Below are positions 30,342-38,436 of a stretch of 64,000 bases of DNA, piece after piece. Below the pieces are notes generated by a model, which did no database searches, was not told the DNA's origin, and saw nothing but the letters and a program-made list of their open reading frames with translations. The DNA comes from Sphingomonas sp. Root241 (lineage in GTDB: Bacteria; Pseudomonadota; Alphaproteobacteria; Sphingomonadales; Sphingomonadaceae). The DNA lies in NCBI RefSeq assembly GCF_001428865.1, contig NZ_LMIV01000001.1, positions 1,254,235-1,318,234 on the forward strand. The letters run 5' to 3'. The position numbers and the translations under genes are program-made. Numbering within the stretch: position 1 is the stretch's first letter; the number at the start of each line of letters is the position of its first letter.

Positions 30342-31111
30342 TCCATGGGCTCTATTGGGAGGAGCATGGCAGCGGCCCGCCGCTGATCCTTTCGGCGGGA
30401 CTGGGCGGATCGGGCAATTACTGGCTGCCGAACCTGCCGGCGCTCGCCGAGCGCCACCGCGTCATCCTCTACGACCATCGCGGCACTGGCCGCAGCGACC
30501 GCACGCTGCCCGAGACGGTGACGGTCGAGCAGCTGGGTGACGACATCCTCGCGCTGATCGAAGGGCTTGGCCTGCGCAGCGCCACGATCATCGGCCACGC
30601 CGCGGGCGCGGCAGCCGGGCTGGCGGCTGCACTCACGGCCCCTGGACGCATCGACCGGCTCGTCCTCGTCAATGGCTGGTCGGCGCCCGACCCGCATTTC
30701 CTGCGCTGCTTCGAGACGCGGCTGGCACTGCTGCGCGACAGCGGCCCGCGTGCCTATCTGCGCGCCCAGCCGCTCTTTCTCTATCCGGCCAACTGGATGT
30801 CCGAGAACGCTGCGCGACTCGCCGCCGAGGATGAGGCCCATCTCGCCCATTTCGCCGGGGCTGAGACCTATGAGAAGCGCATCGCCGCGCTCGCCGCCTT
30901 CGATGTCGACGCGCATCTTGGCGAAATAACCGCGCCCACTCTTGCGCTCGCCGCCACCGATGACATGCTCGTGCCCAGCAACTGCTCGACGCGGCTGGCG
31001 GAGGGCATCGCGGGAGCCAGACTGGCAACGATGCCCTGGGGCGGCCACGCCTGCAACGTGACCGATCCCGAAACCTTCAACCGCCTCGTGCTCGATTTTC
31101 TGGGGGAATAG
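30338..31111 (+). CDS. rutD: Putative aminoacrylate hydrolase RutD
   Basis: 257 residues from TTG 30338, which overlaps the rutC stop as TTGA; longer in-frame starts would lie inside rutC. Alpha/beta hydrolase with [20 protein letters not shown] and [16 protein letters not shown]. The nucleophile elbow reads GHAAGA, so Ala replaces the usual Ser, as I recall also for E. coli RutD (HALG). The C-terminal histidine is in [15 protein letters not shown]. Proposed to speed breakdown of aminoacrylate to malonic semialdehyde and ammonia. Confidence 0.9.
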   Translation: MIHGLYWEEHGSGPPLILSAGLGGSGNYWLPNLPALAERHRVILYDHRGTGRSDRTLPETVTVEQLGDDILALIEGLGLRSATIIGHAAGAAAGLAAALTAPGRIDRLVLVNGWSAPDPHFLRCFETRLALLRDSGPRAYLRAQPLFLYPANWMSENAARLAAEDEAHLAHFAGAETYEKRIAALAAFDVDAHLGEITAPTLALAATDDMLVPSNCSTRLAEGIAGARLATMPWGGHACNVTDPETFNRLVLDFLGE

Positions 31112-31113
31112 CC

Positions 31114-32175
31114 ATGCAAGTCGGTGTCTTCGTGCCCATCAACAACAATGGCTGGCTGATCAGCGAGAACGCGCCGCAATACATGCCGAGCTTCGATCTC
31201 AACAAGGAGATCGCGATCCGCGCCGAGAAGCACGGCCTCGATTTCCTCCTCTCGATGATCAAGCTGCGCGGTTTTGGCGGCAAGACCGAGTTTTGGGAAT
31301 ATGGCCTCGAAAGCTTCACGCTGATGGCCGGACTCGCCGCGGTAACCGAGAAGATCAAGATCTACGCGACATGCCCCACGCTGGTGATCCCGCCCGCCTT
31401 TGCCGCGCGGATGTGCAACACGATCGACAGCATCAGCCATGGCCGCTTCGGATTGAACCTGATCACCGGCTGGCAGCGCCCCGAGTACAGCCAGATGGGC
31501 CTGTGGCCGGGCGACGAGCATTTCCGCAACCGTTACCAGATGCTCGACGAATATGCCCGGATCCTGCGCGAGCTGTGGGAAACCGGACGCAGCGATTTCA
31601 AGGGCGAATATTACCAGATGGACGACTGCCTCGTCCGGCCGAAGCCCGAAGGCGACATGAAGATCATCTGCGCAGGCTCCTCGGACGAAGGCCTCGCATT
31701 CTCGGCAAAGTGGGCGGATTATGCCTTCTGCCTCGGCAAGGGCGTCAACACGCCCACCGCCTTCGCCTTCAACAACGAGCGCCTCGCCGCCGCGACCGAA
31801 AAGACCGGACGCGACGTCTCGGTCTTCGTCCTCGTCATGATCATCGCCGCCGAGACCGATGCGGAGGCAATGGCCAAGTGGAAGTCGTACAATGACGGCG
31901 TCGATATCGACGCGATCTCCTGGCTCAAGGATCAGGGCGCGGCCGACAAGCACAATGCCACCACCAATGTCCGCCAGCTCGCCGCGCCCGAGGGGGCGGT
32001 GAACATCAACATGGGCACCTTAGTTGGCAGCTATGAGAGCGTCGCGCGGATGCTCGACGAGATGGCCGAAGTGCCCAATACCGGCGGCGTGCTGCTCACT
32101 TTCGACGACTTCCTCGAAGGCGTCGAGAATTTCGGCACGCGCATCCAGCCGCTGATGAAGAGCCGCCAAGGCTGA
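31114..32175 (+). CDS. rutA: Pyrimidine monooxygenase RutA
   Basis: 353 residues, flavin-dependent luciferase-like monooxygenase. The start [20 protein letters not shown] and the block [20 protein letters not shown] are characteristic of RutA. It opens the uracil/thymine ring using FMNH2 and O2, so a flavin reductase (RutF) is needed but is not encoded in this window. It begins 2 nt after rutD. Here it is the last gene of the run rather than the first as in E. coli. Confidence 0.96.
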   Translation: MQVGVFVPINNNGWLISENAPQYMPSFDLNKEIAIRAEKHGLDFLLSMIKLRGFGGKTEFWEYGLESFTLMAGLAAVTEKIKIYATCPTLVIPPAFAARMCNTIDSISHGRFGLNLITGWQRPEYSQMGLWPGDEHFRNRYQMLDEYARILRELWETGRSDFKGEYYQMDDCLVRPKPEGDMKIICAGSSDEGLAFSAKWADYAFCLGKGVNTPTAFAFNNERLAAATEKTGRDVSVFVLVMIIAAETDAEAMAKWKSYNDGVDIDAISWLKDQGAADKHNATTNVRQLAAPEGAVNINMGTLVGSYESVARMLDEMAEVPNTGGVLLTFDDFLEGVENFGTRIQPLMKSRQG

Positions 32176-32435
32176 TCTTGCGTACCCGAAACGATTAGGC
32201 TAGGGCCCCGCATCCCGCGGGTCTCGGCCACGGGGCGAATTGGAGAAGAGAATTGCTGGACTTCCATTTCCTGTCGGGGATCACCCCGGGAAGCGTCCGC
32301 ACTCTCCCGTAAACGCCTGACCCAGGCGTCGCGGGGAGGGCAGCTGCTCCCCCGCGGATAAATCCCACAAACGAATGAAACGCCCCGAGCGAAGCCGCGC
32401 GTCTGCGCACCGTCTAGCCGGGCCGGGATTGGGTT
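32176..32435. other. Intergenic region between rutA and the AAA+ gene
   Basis: 260 bp without a gene I can support. It contains a small stem GCCTG/CAGGC (32315-32328) and a GC-rich stem CGCGGGGAG (32330-32338) pairing with CTCCCCCGCG (32347-32356, one bulge). These may terminate the rut transcript although no T tract follows. A 19-codon frame starting TTG 32252 is too short to support. Confidence 0.4.
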
Positions 32436-34388
32436 ATGATGCACGAACACGAAATCGTCCGGGGCATGCTGCTCCGGATCGGCCGGGATGTCTCCGGCAC
32501 CACGCCGCTGGCCAAGGCGGTGCTCGGCTGGGCGCGTCCGCATGCGCGCTGGCTGCTCGGCGAGCGCGATGAGAAGGCGCGGCTCGGCTGGCGCGATCTG
32601 CGCAAACCGGCGATCCTCGACGTGCCGGGCGACCCGGTGCGCCCGCTCGAGGTCGCGTGGCGGCTGGCGGAGGCGCTGCGCTTCGATGCGGCGGACACGC
32701 GCGTGCTCGTCGCGGCAGTGGCGATCGAGCGTTGCCCACGGGCCCGCGCGCTCGGCCAGGTGCTCGCCGAGCAGGAATACGACCTCTCGCAGATGCTCGC
32801 CGAATTGGCGGGGATCGAGCCGCACGCGCTGCGCCGTTCGCAGCCGCTGCGGCTCGGGCTGGTCAAGCTCTACACGCGGCGCGGCGGCGGCGTGGAGATC
32901 GACATCGGCTGGACGGTCGATCGGTTGATCGAGCGCCCGGTGGCCGATGCCGACGGGCTGCTCGAGATCGCGGTAGGCCCACGCCAGCAGGCGCGGCTCG
33001 GCCCCGGCGACTTCATCGGGCGCGAGGCCGATATCGGCTTTCTCGTCCGGCTGCTCGCTGGTGCGGTCAGTGCCCGCGCGGCGGGGGTCAACATCCTGGT
33101 CCACGGGCCGCCGGGAACCGGCAAGACCGAGCTCGCGCGCACGCTCGCGGCGGCGGCCGATGTGCCGCTCTACAGCGTGGGTGAGGCCGATGAGGATGGC
33201 GACGAACCGACTCGCTGGGACCGCGTCAACGCGCTCAAGCTGGCGCACCGCATGCTCGCCGAGCGCGGAGGCGCGGCGTTGCTGTTCGACGAGATGGAAG
33301 ACCTGATCGGCGACGTGCAGCCGGGCAAGGGCGACTGGATGCGCGGACGCCAGGGATCGAAGCTTTGGGTCAACCGGCTGGTCGAGACCAATCCGGTGCC
33401 TGTGCTCTGGACGACCAACGCGATCGGCAACCTCGATCCGGCGATCGTCCGGCGGATGAGCTATGTCCTGCATCTTGGCACGCCGTCGCATGCGGCGGGG
33501 CTCGGCATGCTCGATCGCATCGGCCGCGAGGAAGGCGTCGCCTTTCCCGACGCGGTGCGCGCGCTGGTCGGCGCTGCGCCCGAGGCGGCGTCGGTGCTGC
33601 GCGTCGCGGCGCGGGCAGGGCAGCTCGCCGGCGAGCCCGAGGATATCGGGCGCGCCGCCGAGTCGCTCGTCCTCGCGCTGCGGCGGGGTGCGCCCGTGCC
33701 GGTGGTGGACGGCACGGTCGACCTCTCGCTGTTCGAAGCGGACCGCGATCTCGAGGCGTTGTTCGCCGGTATCGCCGCGCCGGGCGCGCCGGCGGACATC
33801 TCGCTGCTGCTCACTGGGCCGCCGGGCACGGGAAAGACCGGTCTCGCGCACCATCTCGCGCGTGCGCTCGATCGGCCGCTGCTCGTCAAGCGCGCGTCGG
33901 ATCTGCTCTCGAAATGGGTGGGCGGGACGGAGCAGCAGATTGCCGAGTCGTTTCGCGAGGCCGAGCTGCGCGGCGCGGTGTTGCTGTTCGACGAAGTGGA
34001 TTCGCTCCTCTTCGATCGCGGCACCGCGACGCGCAATTGGGAGGTGGGGCAAGTGAACGAGCTGCTGAGCTGGCTCGATCGCCACCCCTTGCCGTTCGTG
34101 GCGGCGACCAACCATGTCGAGCGGCTCGACCCCGCGGCGCTCCGGCGCTTCGTGTTCAAGCTCCAGCTCGATCCGCTCGGGCCGGCCCGCGCGGCGGCGG
34201 CGTGGGAACGCTTCTTCGGCAGTCCGGCACCCGCCGGGCTGGCGGAGATCGCCAATCTGACGCCGGGCGATTTCGCGGTCGTACGGCGCCAGCTCCGTTT
34301 CGCCGGCGGGGACACGGGCTTCATCCTCGCGCGGCTCCGCGCCGAGGTCGAGGCCAAGCCCGGGGCGACGGGGCGGCTGGGGTTCTGA
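32436..34388 (+). CDS. Tandem AAA+ ATPase of unknown role
   Basis: 650 residues. There is an unrecognised N-terminal region (1-190), then two AAA+ modules. Module 1 has Walker A GPPGTGKT at 224-231, Walker B ALLFDE at 281-286, sensor-1 WTTNA at about 325 and DPAIVRR at 334-340. Module 2 has Walker A 461-468, the classic-clade SKWVGGTEQQIAESF at 492-506, Walker B VLLFDE 515-520, sensor-1 AATNH 556-560, and DPAALRRF. Both ATPase sites look intact. It resembles Cdc48/NVL-like double-ring remodelers or a protein-unfolding machine, but the N domain is not the Cdc48 one. No protease or partner gene is adjacent. Confidence 0.85.
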   Translation: MMHEHEIVRGMLLRIGRDVSGTTPLAKAVLGWARPHARWLLGERDEKARLGWRDLRKPAILDVPGDPVRPLEVAWRLAEALRFDAADTRVLVAAVAIERCPRARALGQVLAEQEYDLSQMLAELAGIEPHALRRSQPLRLGLVKLYTRRGGGVEIDIGWTVDRLIERPVADADGLLEIAVGPRQQARLGPGDFIGREADIGFLVRLLAGAVSARAAGVNILVHGPPGTGKTELARTLAAAADVPLYSVGEADEDGDEPTRWDRVNALKLAHRMLAERGGAALLFDEMEDLIGDVQPGKGDWMRGRQGSKLWVNRLVETNPVPVLWTTNAIGNLDPAIVRRMSYVLHLGTPSHAAGLGMLDRIGREEGVAFPDAVRALVGAAPEAASVLRVAARAGQLAGEPEDIGRAAESLVLALRRGAPVPVVDGTVDLSLFEADRDLEALFAGIAAPGAPADISLLLTGPPGTGKTGLAHHLARALDRPLLVKRASDLLSKWVGGTEQQIAESFREAELRGAVLLFDEVDSLLFDRGTATRNWEVGQVNELLSWLDRHPLPFVAATNHVERLDPAALRRFVFKLQLDPLGPARAAAAWERFFGSPAPAGLAEIANLTPGDFAVVRRQLRFAGGDTGFILARLRAEVEAKPGATGRLGF

Positions 34389-34462
34389 ACCCCGGCCGCC
34401 CCGGCCATTGCCTCGAAGGCGTCTGTGCTTATGGTAGCGCTATCGTGCGGTGGAGGATGCAG

Positions 34463-35704
34463 ATGGCGAAGATGCGCGGGCTGATCGGCCTGCTGGCGGC
34501 ATTGTGTCTGGGCGGCACGGCAATTGCTCAGGACAAATCGCACTGGGTGGCGAGCTGGGCGACCTCGCAGATGGTGCCGACGAACGAGAATGTCGCGCCC
34601 GCCGGGGACCTCACCGATGCGACACTCCGGCAAATCGTCCGCGTCACGATCGGCGGCAAGCGCCTGCGCGTGCGGCTGTCCAACGCATTCGGCACTGCGC
34701 CGCTCGTGATCGGTGCTGCGAGCGTCGCGCTGTCAGCCGACAACACTTCCTCACGCGTCGTTCCCGCTACGCTGAAACCGCTGGCGTTCGGCGGCAGCGC
34801 AAGCGTGACGATCCCCGCCGGCGCCGATTATCTCTCCGATCCGGTCGATCTGCCCGTCGCCCCGGGCGCCGATCTAGCGCTCACCCTCCACTTGCCGAGC
34901 CCGCCCGATCGCCAGACCGGCCACCCCGGTGCACGCGGCCACAGCCATTTCGCGCACGGCCAGCAGGTCATGGCCGAAGCGCTGACGGGCGCGAAGACCT
35001 CCACCCGCTGGTATGTGATCGGCGGCGTCGAAGTCGACGCGCCCGGCGCGCAGGCGCTCGTCATCCTCGGCGATTCGATCACTGACGGCTATGGTGTCCA
35101 GCCCAACACCAACGCCCGCTGGCCCGATCGGCTCGCGGTGCGGCTGCGCGCCAATCCGGCGACCCGCAACATGGCAGTGCTCAACGCCGGCATCGGCGGC
35201 AACCGGCTGCGGCTCGACGGCACCGGTCCCAATGCGCTCGCCCGTTTCGAGCGTGAAGTGCTGTCGCCGCCCGGTGTCACGCATTTGCTGGTGATCGAAG
35301 GGATCAACGATCTCGGCACGCTCACCCGCGACGCGCCGGCGACGCCCGAGCAGCATGCCGCTCTGGTCCGCGAGATGATCGGCGTGCTCCGGCAGATCGT
35401 CGCCCGATCGCGGGCGCACGGCATCAAGGTGATCGGCGGTACGATCATGCCTGACGGTGCCTCCGGCTATTACCACCCCGACGCCGCCAACGAAGCCGAT
35501 CGCGCCGCGGTCAATGCCTGGATCCGTGCGCCGGGCAATTTCGACGCGGTCGTGGATTTCGACGCCGCGATGCGCGACCCGGCGAACCCGACGCGGCTGC
35601 GGCCCGATCTGGACTCGGGCGACGGGCTGCATCCCTCGATCGTGGGGTACCAGACGATGGCCGATGCCGTGCCGCTGGCGGTGCTGGCGCCGCGAAAGCA
35701 CTAG
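34463..35704 (+). CDS. Exported SGNH/GDSL hydrolase
   Basis: 413 residues from ATG 34463, with GGAGG six bases upstream; ATG 34457 abuts that site. Signal peptide MAKMRGLIGLLAALCLGGTA then IAQ. An N-terminal jelly-roll-like half (residues about 30-180) precedes the SGNH domain: block I LVILGDSITDGYG (Ser near residue 205), INAGIGGNRL-like block II, IEGINDLG block III and DGLHPSIVGY block V. Members deacetylate or de-esterify carbohydrates and lipids; the substrate is unknown. The stop codon overlaps that of the convergent radical SAM gene. Confidence 0.9.
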   Translation: MAKMRGLIGLLAALCLGGTAIAQDKSHWVASWATSQMVPTNENVAPAGDLTDATLRQIVRVTIGGKRLRVRLSNAFGTAPLVIGAASVALSADNTSSRVVPATLKPLAFGGSASVTIPAGADYLSDPVDLPVAPGADLALTLHLPSPPDRQTGHPGARGHSHFAHGQQVMAEALTGAKTSTRWYVIGGVEVDAPGAQALVILGDSITDGYGVQPNTNARWPDRLAVRLRANPATRNMAVLNAGIGGNRLRLDGTGPNALARFEREVLSPPGVTHLLVIEGINDLGTLTRDAPATPEQHAALVREMIGVLRQIVARSRAHGIKVIGGTIMPDGASGYYHPDAANEADRAAVNAWIRAPGNFDAVVDFDAAMRDPANPTRLRPDLDSGDGLHPSIVGYQTMADAVPLAVLAPRKH

Positions 35705-36777
35705 AACAACTCCCCCTGTGGCCCCGGCGGTGGGCGGAACAGGTCGGTGCGCAGCCGCAACCGCTCTCCATCCAACCCATAGCGCTTTGCCGCTATGTGG
35801 AAGCGTTTGCGCAGCAGCTCGGCCCAAGGGCCTTGCCCGCGCATCCGGGAGTGGAAATCGGGATCGTTGTCGCGCCCGCCGCGGATCGACTGGATCGTCG
35901 CCATCACCTTGCCCGCACGATCGGGGAAATGCGTGTCGAGCCACGCGCGGAACAAAGGCGCTACTTCGTGCGGCAGCCGCACCGGCAGGAAGAAGGCGCT
36001 GCGCGCCCCGGCCTCCGCAGCCTTTTCGAGGATATGCTCCATCTCATGATCGGTGACCGCCGGAATTACCGGCGCCATCGAAACGAACACGGGGATCCCC
36101 GCATCGGTCAGCGTGCGAACCGCCGCTAGCCGCTTGGCCGGGGAGGGCGCGCGCGGCTCGACGGTCATCGCGATCCGGGGATCGAGCGACGTGATCGAAA
36201 GCATCACCGCCGCCAGCCCCTTCGCCGCCATCGGTGCGAGCAGGTCGATGTCGCGGGTCACCCGATCGGACTTGGTGGTGATCGTGATCGGATGGTCGCA
36301 TGCGGCCAGCACTTCGATGCAGCCGCGGGTGATCCGCCACTTGCCTTCGATCGGCTGATAGGGATCGGTGTTCGTCCCGAACGCTACGGGCTTGCACACA
36401 TAGCCGCGCTTCGCGAGTTCGGCGCGCAGCAGCACGGGCGCATCGGGCTTGGCGAACAATCGCGTCTCGAAATCGAGCCCGGGCGAGAGATCGTGATAGG
36501 CGTGGCTCGGCCGCGCGAAGCAATAGATGCAGCCATGCTCGCAGCCACGATACGGATTCACCGATCGATCGAAAGCGATATCGGGCGAGTTGTTGCGCGT
36601 GATGATCGTCTTCGGCTTCTCGATCGTTACCGTGGTGCGCAGCGGCGGCGCCTCGCCGTCCACGGTCTCGCGTTCGTCGCGCCAGTCGCCGTCCTCCTCG
36701 CGTTCGGGCAGGTTGAAGCGAATGCTGTCGCGATTGAGCGTGGCGCCGCGAATGGCCCGAGTCTTTGCCATTGCCAC
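35701..36777 (-). CDS. Radical SAM protein, PA0069/SplB-like family
   Basis: 358 residues. The cluster motif is in NPYRGCEHGCIYCFARPSH (CxxxCxxC). ALAFGTNTDPYQPIEGKW-like text and TTKSDRVTRDIDLLAPMA follow the usual pattern of the PA0069 family, related to spore photoproduct lyases. It would cleave S-adenosylmethionine to a radical; the substrate is unknown. Its TAG stop and that of the SGNH gene share the palindrome CTAG (35701-35704). Confidence 0.92.
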   Translation of the reverse strand: MAMAKTRAIRGATLNRDSIRFNLPEREEDGDWRDERETVDGEAPPLRTTVTIEKPKTIITRNNSPDIAFDRSVNPYRGCEHGCIYCFARPSHAYHDLSPGLDFETRLFAKPDAPVLLRAELAKRGYVCKPVAFGTNTDPYQPIEGKWRITRGCIEVLAACDHPITITTKSDRVTRDIDLLAPMAAKGLAAVMLSITSLDPRIAMTVEPRAPSPAKRLAAVRTLTDAGIPVFVSMAPVIPAVTDHEMEHILEKAAEAGARSAFFLPVRLPHEVAPLFRAWLDTHFPDRAGKVMATIQSIRGGRDNDPDFHSRMRGQGPWAELLRKRFHIAAKRYGLDGERLRLRTDLFRPPPGPQGELF

Positions 36778-36823
36778 ATGCTATGCCGTGCGCTAGAACA
36801 TAGCAAGAACATTGGAGGGAAAG

Positions 36824-37165
36824 ATGGCGCGTATTTCGTATGTAGAGCTGCCGGTGAAGAACGTCGCGGGCGTGCGCGATTTCTATGCCCGGGCATTCGG
36901 CTGGGCCTTCACCGATTTCGGCCCCGATTATTCGGCGACGACCGGCGGTGATGTCGATATCGGGCTCAACGGCAGCAAGGATCAGGCGATCACGCACTTG
37001 CTCCCGATCGTCGAGGTGCAGGATCTCGAGGCTGCGCTGGACAGCGTGACGGCAGCGGGTGGCGAAGTGACCGTGCCGATCTTCGCTTTCCCCGGCGGCC
37101 GCCGCTTCCACTTCCGCGATCCCGACGGCAACGAACTCGGCGTTTTCGTCAACGAGCCCGAATAG
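36824..37165 (+). CDS. VOC (glyoxalase/bleomycin-resistance fold) protein
   Basis: 113 residues from ATG 36824, with GGAGGG upstream; the TTG at 36812 is less likely. A single VOC domain: ISYVELPVKNVAGVRDFYAR, AFGWAFTDFGPDYSA and FHFRDPDGNELGVFVNEPE. Proteins of this kind bind a metal and small hydrophobic or dicarbonyl compounds. The specific role is unknown. It is divergent from the radical SAM gene, 46 bp apart. Confidence 0.92.
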   Translation: MARISYVELPVKNVAGVRDFYARAFGWAFTDFGPDYSATTGGDVDIGLNGSKDQAITHLLPIVEVQDLEAALDSVTAAGGEVTVPIFAFPGGRRFHFRDPDGNELGVFVNEPE

Positions 37166-37224
37166 CGCGGATTGCGCGAACGGAGGCGGCTGCTAAGTCT
37201 CGCGGTTCATCAAGGGGGAAATCG

Positions 37225-37755
37225 ATGCGCCTGCTTCCGTTCACCACCGGCATTGCCGCGCTTTGCCTGTCCGCGCCGGCATCCGCCGAGGATGCCAAGC
37301 CCTGTGGTGCCGGCCTGATCTGCGCCAGCAAGCCCGAGACCGTGATGGCGGCGATGGAGAAAGCGGAGCTCAAGCCCAAGCTGACCAAGGACGGCGACGG
37401 CGATCCGATGATCGAGAGCGACGAATCCTCCTATCATTTCGACATCTATTTCTATGGCTGCGTCGATCACAAGAACTGTGACTCGCTGCGTTTCGAAACC
37501 GTGTTCGAAAAGGCGCCGGAGAACACGCCCGAATTCGTCAACAAGTGGAACTCGAAGAAGCGCTTTCTCCAGGCTTTTGTCCGCACCGACGGACAATTGG
37601 GCGTCGCCTATGACGTTGCGACCATCGGCGGACTCAATGCGGCGAACTTCGCCGACGTACTTGCCTGGTGGAATTCGCAGCTCGCCGAGCTCGCGACCTT
37701 CTTCAAGGAAGAGTTGAACCTGCCGGATGCCAAGGCGGACAAGCCGAAGAGTTGA
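37225..37755 (+). CDS. Exported YbjN-domain protein
   Basis: 176 residues with a signal peptide (MRLLPFTTGIAALCLSAPAS-AE). The YbjN-like fold is suggested by GLICASKPETVMAAMEKAEL, YHFDIYFYGCVDHKNCDSLR and VRTDGQLGVAYDVATIGGL. The paired cysteines in YGCVDHKNC probably form a disulfide. YbjN relatives act as chaperone-like or sensory modifiers; no specific role is known here. Confidence 0.85.
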   Translation: MRLLPFTTGIAALCLSAPASAEDAKPCGAGLICASKPETVMAAMEKAELKPKLTKDGDGDPMIESDESSYHFDIYFYGCVDHKNCDSLRFETVFEKAPENTPEFVNKWNSKKRFLQAFVRTDGQLGVAYDVATIGGLNAANFADVLAWWNSQLAELATFFKEELNLPDAKADKPKS

Positions 37756-37759
37756 GCCC

Positions 37760-37904
37760 TAAAATTCCTCCCGCGAAGCGGGAGAGGGGGACCAGCGAAG
37801 CTGGTGGAGGGGGCGTAGCCGTGGGCAGTGTCGCTTGGGGCCAAGCCCCCTCCGTCGCCTTCGGCGCCACCTCCCCCGCTGCGCGAGGGAGGATTGAACC
37901 TGCT
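37760..37904. repeat. Palindromic intergenic repeat, copy 1
   Basis: A string of small hairpins: CTCCCGCGAAGCGGGAG, CCAGCGAAGCTGG, and TCGCCTTCGGCGCCACC, bracketed by AAATTCCTCCC at the left and GGGAGGATT at the right. It shares its architecture and many words (GGGGGACC, GGAGGGGGCG, CAAGCCCC) with the repeat at 45104-45248. It lies between convergent ybjN-like and moaB genes. Confidence 0.75.
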
Positions 37905-38436
37905 ACCGCTCCATCAACCGCGGCATCAGCTCGACGAAGTTGCACGGCTTGTGGCGGATATCGAGCTGGCTCGCGAGGATCCCGTCCCACGCATCGGTGA
38001 CCGCGCCGGTCGAGCCCGGCAACGCGAAGATATAGGTGCCGCGCGCCACGCCCGCGGTCGCGCGCGACTGGATCGTCGAGGTGCCGATGCTCTGATAACT
38101 CAGCCAGCGGAACAGCTCGCCGAAGCCGGGGATCTCCTTGTCCCACACCCGCGCCAGCGCCTCGGGCGTGATGTCGCGCCCGGTAACGCCGGTGCCGCCG
38201 GTGGTGAGGATCACGTCGATCTGCGGATCATCGATCCACGCGTGGAGCCTGCTGACGATCCCTTCGACGTCGTCGCGCACGAGTCCGCGGTCGGCGAGTT
38301 CGTGGCCCGCGCCGGTCAGTCGCTCGACCAGCCGGTCGCCCGAACGATCGTCCGCCAACGTCCTCGTGTCGGAAATAGTGAGCACCGCGATCCGGACCGG
38401 CCGGAACGTGACAGTCTCGTCAATTGCCACCGGCAA
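37903..38436 (-). CDS. moaB: Molybdenum cofactor biosynthesis protein B
   Basis: 177 residues, MogA/MoaB fold. [20 protein letters not shown], the pterin/MPT-binding [19 protein letters not shown] and [20 protein letters not shown] are intact. It takes part in adenylylating molybdopterin. Its 5' end overlaps the 3' end of the lytic transglycosylase gene by 17 nt, so it is probably the last gene of a UDG-like/slt/moaB transcript, although the functions are unrelated. Confidence 0.95.
   Translation of the reverse strand: MPVAIDETVTFRPVRIAVLTISDTRTLADDRSGDRLVERLTGAGHELADRGLVRDDVEGIVSRLHAWIDDPQIDVILTTGGTGVTGRDITPEALARVWDKEIPGFGELFRWLSYQSIGTSTIQSRATAGVARGTYIFALPGSTGAVTDAWDGILASQLDIRHKPCNFVELMPRLMER

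Noticed and set aside
33365..34456. N-terminal extension of the SGNH hydrolase into the AAA+ gene
   Set aside because: It is a shifted-frame reading of the AAA+ gene; a signal peptide and ribosome site define the start at 34463.
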